Assembly (NCBI GenBank): GCA_005888675.1
Contig: VBBA01000025.1
Location: 1-9,649, forward strand
DNA: 9,649 nt
Source: Candidatus Bathyarchaeota archaeon
GTDB lineage: Archaea; Thermoproteota; Bathyarchaeia; 40CM-2-53-6
Direction of reading: 5' to 3'
Shown here: positions 5,887 to 9,649 of the stretch, piece after piece
Numbering within the stretch: position 1 is the first letter of the stretch
How the letters are laid out: each line of letters starts with the position of its first letter
The notes under the pieces: generated by a model
The model's input: only the letters and a program-made list of their open reading frames with translations
Databases searched by the model: none
What the model was told of the DNA's origin: nothing
Made by a program: the position numbers and the translations under genes

Positions 5887-6831
5887 CTAGGAACCGTACA
5901 CTTTTGGATTGAACCCGTCAATCAGTCCGCGCACGTATGACTCTGCGAGAGCACCCTTGCGATATCCGATGCCGCTATCCTGGAAGATCATTACCATGTG
6001 CGCTAATGCAATGAGAGGGAGAAAAGCTATAGTGAATAATACGAACCTCCACGGACTTGTATACTTCCTCATGAACAATATGCGACTCCGCGCAACGTGG
6101 TAGGCACGCTCGCTTGATGACATGTGTAAATTGCGAGTGCCTCGATAAGGCCACGTCCTCACGGGGACGTCATGCCATACGGTTGCTTTAGGGACCATAA
6201 TTGCCTGGAAGCCTTCCCTAGCGGCTCTCGTGGAGAAGTCGGCTTCCGCCAGGTGTTGGACGAATCCGACCTGGTCGAAATCTCCGACCTCGTCGAACAC
6301 GCGTTTCCTGACCATGAATGCATTAGGAATGTCATCGGTCAGGTAACAGCTCGCGGAGCCGTCGGGCTTTTCGGTAGAAAACCGGGTGATGCTTGTCAAG
6401 GAGTTCCGACTTACACCGCTGCACCAAACGTGTTCGGGGTTTCGAAGGTAGTACATTATCGGTCCCGCGATGCCAGCGTGAGGATTGTCCGACATTGCTT
6501 TGACAAGTTCAACTATTGCCTCAGGATGCACGACGTTATCGTCATCGACTAGGAAGACGAGCTCGCCTTTTGCATGCTTGCAACCAGCGTTCCTTGATCC
6601 GGAGACCATCTGCTCTTGTTCGAACCTGATCAACTCAACGTCCGGAAACAGGGCGGAAAGATGCTGAAAAGTTCCATCCGTTGAGGCATCGTCAACGACG
6701 ATGACCTCGATACGCGGATAATTGCTGCGAAGTAGACTTTCAACACATCTTGTTACGGCGCTCTTTCTATTGTGGGTGGGAACGACGACTGATACGAGCG
6801 GGATGTTCGAGATTTCTTGATGCAGACTCAT
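5887..6831 (-). CDS. GT2 family glycosyltransferase, rhamnosyltransferase-like
   Basis: GT-A fold glycosyltransferase using a nucleotide-activated sugar at the inner membrane face. Counting from ATG 6831, VSVVVPTHNR (13-22) begins the fold, VDDASTD (46-52) binds the nucleotide, SGSRNAG (77-83) is the conserved helix, LVDDDN (94-99) carries the metal-binding aspartates, EADFSTRA (196-203) is the acceptor/catalytic block and VWHD (218-221) the late conserved His. A C-terminal hydrophobic stretch (about 263-284) may tether it to the membrane. The total of 314 residues is usual for single-sugar GT2 enzymes. AGGAAAG (6839-6845, minus strand) lies seven bases before ATG 6831, favouring it over the TTG at 6834. 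It follows the Ig-like gene by about 34 bases in the same direction and is followed at once by the GT4 remnant, which suggests a deletion just after its stop. The donor sugar is not evident. Confidence 0.87.
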   Translation of the reverse strand: MSLHQEISNIPLVSVVVPTHNRKSAVTRCVESLLRSNYPRIEVIVVDDASTDGTFQHLSALFPDVELIRFEQEQMVSGSRNAGCKHAKGELVFLVDDDNVVHPEAIVELVKAMSDNPHAGIAGPIMYYLRNPEHVWCSGVSRNSLTSITRFSTEKPDGSASCYLTDDIPNAFMVRKRVFDEVGDFDQVGFVQHLAEADFSTRAAREGFQAIMVPKATVWHDVPVRTWPYRGTRNLHMSSSERAYHVARSRILFMRKYTSPWRFVLFTIAFLPLIALAHMVMIFQDSGIGYRKGALAESYVRGLIDGFNPKVYGS

Positions 6832-6838
6832 CAAGCTA

Positions 6839-6845
6839 CTTTCCT
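6839..6845 (-). promoter_or_regulatory. Shine-Dalgarno-like site for the GT2 gene
   Basis: AGGAAAG on the minus strand, seven bases before ATG 6831. It decides between the adjacent TTG (6834) and ATG starts. Confidence 0.4.
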
Positions 6846-6865
6846 AACAGAGGCGGCTCGGTTGG

Positions 6866-7405
6866 CTACCTTACGGTAAATGTGGTGGAGGCCGTAGCTA
6901 TGGGATATACAAGTACGAAGGTGGCCGTTACATGATAAGTGCCTGTTGCAGAGGTTGACGCGGTTCCGGCAAACGGTTGAGTGAACGGATAGATGACTGA
7001 GACCTGACCATTTCCAGCGGAGTTGGTTGTTATTGTGGCGGTTTTCGATCCAGAAATCCCGCTTCCAGTGGGACCTGTCACCATTATTGTCACGGTGATC
7101 TTGGCGTTTGGAAATGAGTGGGTTATCTTCGCTGTCAACTGTAGAGTTGAACCTTGCTTGACATTGGATGGCGAGGCACTGATGCTGACAGAGTTGCTTA
7201 GACCAACCGAGGCGGAGTTGTTGATGCCGGTCGCGAATAGTGAATCGTTTGCGATAAACGCGGCGGCCATGACCATGATGAGTAATGTCATCACAGTGAC
7301 GGATACACGGAGCAATCTTCCATCCTTACTACGTCCGGTAGCAACCGAGCCAATCAACCTAGAGAGTCTAGGAGTGAACGCTCGAATATTGCCCAGGAAA
7401 GACAC
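6866..7405 (-). CDS. Membrane-anchored extracellular Ig-like protein
   Basis: A 179-residue protein with a basic cytoplasmic N-terminus (1-32), one hydrophobic helix (33-52) and a Ser/Thr-rich outer domain of about 125 residues. The outer part has the beta-strand alternation and closing strands of an Ig-like fold (SISASPSNVKQGSTLQLTAK at 74-93, then TYHVTATF and TASTTFTVR at the end). Possible N-glycosylation sequons are N53-D-S and N62-N-S just outside the membrane. It has no catalytic motif and no cysteine, so a structural or acceptor role is likely. The GTG start is two bases after the stop of the GT-C gene, with GGAGGT 12 bases upstream, so the two are probably co-translated. In a glycosyltransferase cluster it may be a glycan-bearing surface protein or a scaffold for surface assembly; this is inference. 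It has no family name I can give beyond the fold. Confidence 0.72.
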   Translation of the reverse strand: MSFLGNIRAFTPRLSRLIGSVATGRSKDGRLLRVSVTVMTLLIMVMAAAFIANDSLFATGINNSASVGLSNSVSISASPSNVKQGSTLQLTAKITHSFPNAKITVTIMVTGPTGSGISGSKTATITTNSAGNGQVSVIYPFTQPFAGTASTSATGTYHVTATFVLVYPIATASTTFTVR

Positions 7406-7407
7406 TG

Positions 7408-8913
7408 CTACCGCAAGACCTCCGTTAACCTCGGTGATGCTTCTCTTAAGGCTTCTCGGGAATTTACATGGCTGAGAATGGCGATAAGGGCCACTGCGCT
7501 GCCCCAGACGTAGAAGAACGCAAAGTAGTTGGCAGCTGTGAAGGGTATCAAAAGTAGAAAGGTCGCAACGATTACCAACAGCTTCCTATCATCGGTCCTC
7601 GATTTTAGGGTCCTGTATACGAACCAGAAAACTAGCCAACTGGTGGTTATGATAGATATCGCCTTGATAAATCCCGGAGAAAATATCAGGTAGGGGGTCA
7701 GCCATCCACCGCCTACAAAATAATCGATACGTTGGATCTCAGAGACCAGGAATGCTGGTGGAAGTATCGCGAGCAGCGCACCCAAACCTAGTACTATGGG
7801 CGCAACAAACCCTGCAAGTATCTTGAATCTAACCTCCCGGCTGTCCGCGGTTATGACGTATGGGACGATCAGTATCCCTGGGATTCCCAGAGTGAATAGT
7901 CCGAGCGAGCAAAGCAGGCCAGCCCAAAAGTGTCTTGCGCTGAAGAACATGAATAGGCTCCAAACAATCAGACAAGCAAGGGCGATGTGTGAGGTCATTC
8001 CGCCCTCAATTGCCCAGGAAGTGGTCGGCAGGGCGAGGAATAGCGCGGCCGAGTATATTGCAACTTTCGGCGAAAACAATTGCATGAGCTTCCAGATTCC
8101 GACGGAGGTTAGAATTGCGTAAAATAGTGCACTCACATGAGTGGCCCATCCTGGGGATAGAAAGGTGAAGGGAACGGCGAGCAAGTAGGTTACGGGTCCG
8201 TACGTGCCTCCAGTACCTCCCCAAGGCGGGAGCCCATGTGTGTAGGGATTGACTCCACTGATTATGTATCTCGCGCCAGCATCAACAGTTATGCCGATGT
8301 CCGAAACCCAGCCAGTCAGCGGGATACCTTTGATTGACGATCGCATGTACGCTTGGAGAAATGCGAGCCCCACGGAGAACGTGGCTATCATCAAAAAGTA
8401 CAGTTTCTGCCCCAGTCCGTCTAGCCGAAACTTGATTCCATCATCTTCGTCCCGCCACATGTTCCTAGCCAGGATTAGTGAGTTGATCATAGGAGTAGAT
8501 AGAACGACGACAAGTATCAGACTCGGCACAAGCAGCGTGACCGGGATAACGAGAACCCACAGTCCAAGGGGGGCTTGTGCGTAGTAGAAGAAATAGGATG
8601 CGAATACCAGGTAGAGAGGGATCACTGCCACAGTGCAAAGTAGAATAATGCTTCCTTGTCGTGAGGTTCGGAATGGCAGTAGACAGAGAACGATTAGAAG
8701 GGGAAATGTCAGGTAAACATCGAACCAGGATGCCCAGTCAGGCGGTGTTGAGAGGGACGTTTCAAACGGGAGTGGGGCAAAGGATGCATATTTCAGGAAT
8801 AGAAGGGACGCGGCATAGACCAGCGCGACACTAACTAGTGACAGATTCAGTGATAAGGAACGAATTATCAATTCAACAAGTGAGTGTTGTCTCAGGTCCA
8901 GTCTTGCCATCAT
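7408..8913 (-). CDS. Multi-spanning GT-C-like membrane glycosyltransferase
   Basis: A 501-residue integral membrane protein with roughly 11-13 hydrophobic helices, fitting GT-C enzymes that use polyprenyl-phosphate sugars on the outer face (GT87/DUF2029- or ArnT-like). The best signature is the long outer loop between about 196 and 240: GWVSDIGITVDAGARYIISG (201-220) with candidate catalytic aspartates D205 and D211, then VNPYTH (221-226) and GTYGPVTYLL (236-245). This is the GxNPYxxx...YGPxxYL pattern of GT87-like mannosyltransferases. Unusually, about five helices (residues 1-195) precede that loop, where many relatives have one or two, and a cytoplasmic acidic/basic loop (149-168) follows them. 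The ATG overlaps the TGA of the upstream GT4 gene (ATGA), and the stop is two bases from the Ig-like gene's start. The donor and acceptor are unknown; assignment to GT-C rests on the motif and topology. Confidence 0.72.
   Translation of the reverse strand: MMARLDLRQHSLVELIIRSLSLNLSLVSVALVYAASLLFLKYASFAPLPFETSLSTPPDWASWFDVYLTFPLLIVLCLLPFRTSRQGSIILLCTVAVIPLYLVFASYFFYYAQAPLGLWVLVIPVTLLVPSLILVVVLSTPMINSLILARNMWRDEDDGIKFRLDGLGQKLYFLMIATFSVGLAFLQAYMRSSIKGIPLTGWVSDIGITVDAGARYIISGVNPYTHGLPPWGGTGGTYGPVTYLLAVPFTFLSPGWATHVSALFYAILTSVGIWKLMQLFSPKVAIYSAALFLALPTTSWAIEGGMTSHIALACLIVWSLFMFFSARHFWAGLLCSLGLFTLGIPGILIVPYVITADSREVRFKILAGFVAPIVLGLGALLAILPPAFLVSEIQRIDYFVGGGWLTPYLIFSPGFIKAISIITTSWLVFWFVYRTLKSRTDDRKLLVIVATFLLLIPFTAANYFAFFYVWGSAVALIAILSHVNSREALREASPRLTEVLR
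7418..7423 (-). promoter_or_regulatory. Shine-Dalgarno site for the Ig-like gene, inside the GT-C gene
   Basis: GGAGGT on the minus strand, 12 bases before GTG 7405 and within the last codons of the upstream gene. The spacing is slightly long, but the match is the strongest in the window and supports initiation at that GTG. Confidence 0.4.
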
Positions 8914-9649
8914 GCTACAGCTTCAATCTTGACCTCGTCAGCACCTTCTGATATTTCCGGCACGGACAGAGTCGGCTCAGGCGCAAGCCCAAGGAGCTCC
9001 CTGTAACAATCCAAGTGTCTCTTCGCTATTTTCTCCCATACAAATTTTGTCAAATCCGGAGGAGTGGCCCTGTGCCGACGGATCCTATTGTTGTCGAGTG
9101 ATTTTGCGATGGCGTTTGCTAGGTTCGTACTATTCCCGGGTTGGACCAATGTACCGCCGAGATATTCCACAACTTCCCTTACCCCAGGGAGGTCTGACGC
9201 AACAACTGGGAGACCCCGCGCGGCGGCTTCAAGGAGGACGATCCCGAAGCTCTCTCCTTCAACGCTGGGGAGAACGAATAGTCCTGAGCGCCTGTAGGCA
9301 AGGTCGAGCTCTTCCCGTGAAACGTCATCTCCACGCAGAGAGATCGCATCCTGAAGCTTCAACCTAGAAATCATGTCTACTACTCTGTTGTGATCAGGGC
9401 CTTCGCCGACGATCTCAAGAACCACACTCCTGCCGCTATTCCGAAGCTGCTTTATGGCAGCGATAAGGTATGGTAGTCCCTTGTAGCGTCTTAGTTGGCC
9501 GACGAATAATATCCTATCGCTGGAAGGCTCATGGTCCCGAGAGTGTCCATTGAGCTCGTCGGCGTCAATTCCGCAAGGAATAACTTTGAAGGGACCGTCA
9601 AAGTAAGACGTGAAATATTGTGCAAAGTCGTTCGTGTGGAAGACCATTA
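8910..9649 (-). CDS. GT4 family glycosyltransferase, N-terminus outside the window
   Basis: GT-B fold retaining glycosyltransferase using a nucleotide sugar, acting at the cytoplasmic face. Only the C-terminal 245 or so residues are present; the frame is open at the window edge, and the first Met (9647) is probably internal since GT4 enzymes run to about 350-420 residues. Counting from that Met, PCGID (24-28) is the domain-linker signature, ILFVGQLRRYKG (46-57) supplies the phosphate-binding Arg/Lys, and VGEGPD (80-85) and LRGDDVSREEL (104-114) follow. EGESFGIVLLE (130-140) contains the EX7E catalytic/donor motif with E132 and E140, then GLPVVASD (145-152). A late FVWEK (202-206) is the usual C-terminal helix, followed by a non-conserved acidic tail (about 222-245). 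The TGA overlaps the ATG of the GT-C gene, so the two are translationally coupled. It is the first visible gene of the minus-strand cluster. Confidence 0.88.
   Translation of the reverse strand, partial: MVFHTNDFAQYFTSYFDGPFKVIPCGIDADELNGHSRDHEPSSDRILFVGQLRRYKGLPYLIAAIKQLRNSGRSVVLEIVGEGPDHNRVVDMISRLKLQDAISLRGDDVSREELDLAYRRSGLFVLPSVEGESFGIVLLEAAARGLPVVASDLPGVREVVEYLGGTLVQPGNSTNLANAIAKSLDNNRIRRHRATPPDLTKFVWEKIAKRHLDCYRELLGLAPEPTLSVPEISEGADEVKIEAVA

Noticed and set aside
6262..6305. Repeated GACCT(G/C)GTCGAA motif in the GT2 gene, considered as a tandem repeat
   Set aside because: It encodes FDEVGDFDQVGF, a normal GT2 family block in which FDE/FD recurs, so no special repeat is needed.
6172..6552. 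126-codon plus-strand open frame opposite the GT2 gene
   Set aside because: The opposite strand carries the intact GT2 motifs across the same bases; this translation has no recognisable domain.
7023..7475. 150-codon plus-strand open frame opposite the Ig-like gene
   Set aside because: It is the antisense of a well-supported gene, its translation is low-complexity Val/Leu/Thr-rich, and it runs through the coupled GT-C/Ig-like junction with no ribosome binding site.
1..9649. tRNA, rRNA, CRISPR arrays, insertion-sequence ends, attachment sites
   Set aside because: I looked for cloverleaf-like stretches, spaced direct repeats, terminal inverted repeats and transposase motifs and saw none that could be supported by eye.

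Overview
The window reads as a surface-polysaccharide or glycoprotein assembly locus from a microbe that I think is more likely archaeal than bacterial, possibly a Nitrososphaeria- or Bathyarchaeia-like lineage. The hints are indirect: few genes have a good Shine-Dalgarno sequence, several start at GTG or TTG, one protein is a membrane-anchored extracellular Ig-like protein, and the deacetylase is held by a C-terminal membrane anchor. No rRNA, tRNA or informational gene is present to settle the taxonomy. Nearly every recognisable gene is a glycosyltransferase, a carbohydrate-modifying enzyme or a small-molecule methyltransferase.

Layout. On the plus strand (37-2467) a membrane-embedded processive GT2 synthase of the hyaluronan synthase/NodC/PgaC type overlaps by 23 bases a secreted, C-terminally anchored NodB-type polysaccharide deacetylase. 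Bases 2330-2705 form an unclear stretch. A 69-residue two-helix membrane protein follows (2706-2915). From 9649 down to 2981 everything lies on the minus strand in one direction. In transcription order these are a GT4 glycosyltransferase cut by the window edge, a multi-spanning GT-C-like membrane glycosyltransferase, a one-helix membrane-anchored Ig-like protein, a GT2 glycosyltransferase, a broken GT4 remnant, an FkbM-family methyltransferase, a second divergent and AT-rich GT2-like glycosyltransferase, and a class I SAM-dependent methyltransferase. The two blocks converge at about 2916-2980.

How it may work together (inference). The plus-strand pair could make a beta-linked N-acetylhexosamine polymer on the cytoplasmic side, extrude it, and de-N-acetylate it outside the cell, in the way of NodC/NodB, IcaA/IcaB and PgaC/PgaB. 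The minus-strand block could build a separate oligosaccharide with cytoplasmic GT4 and GT2 enzymes, add a sugar outside through the lipid-linked GT-C enzyme, and cap or methylate it with the FkbM and class I methyltransferases. The Ig-like protein, whose start lies two bases after the GT-C stop, may be the surface protein that carries or organises the glycan.

Less obvious features are a frameshifted, N-terminally deleted GT4 remnant hidden between the GT2 and FkbM genes (5625-5886), a 27-base tandem duplication inside the GT2-like gene, and a sharp drop in GC across that same gene, which suggests lateral gain. Together they point to an actively remodelled glycan cluster.
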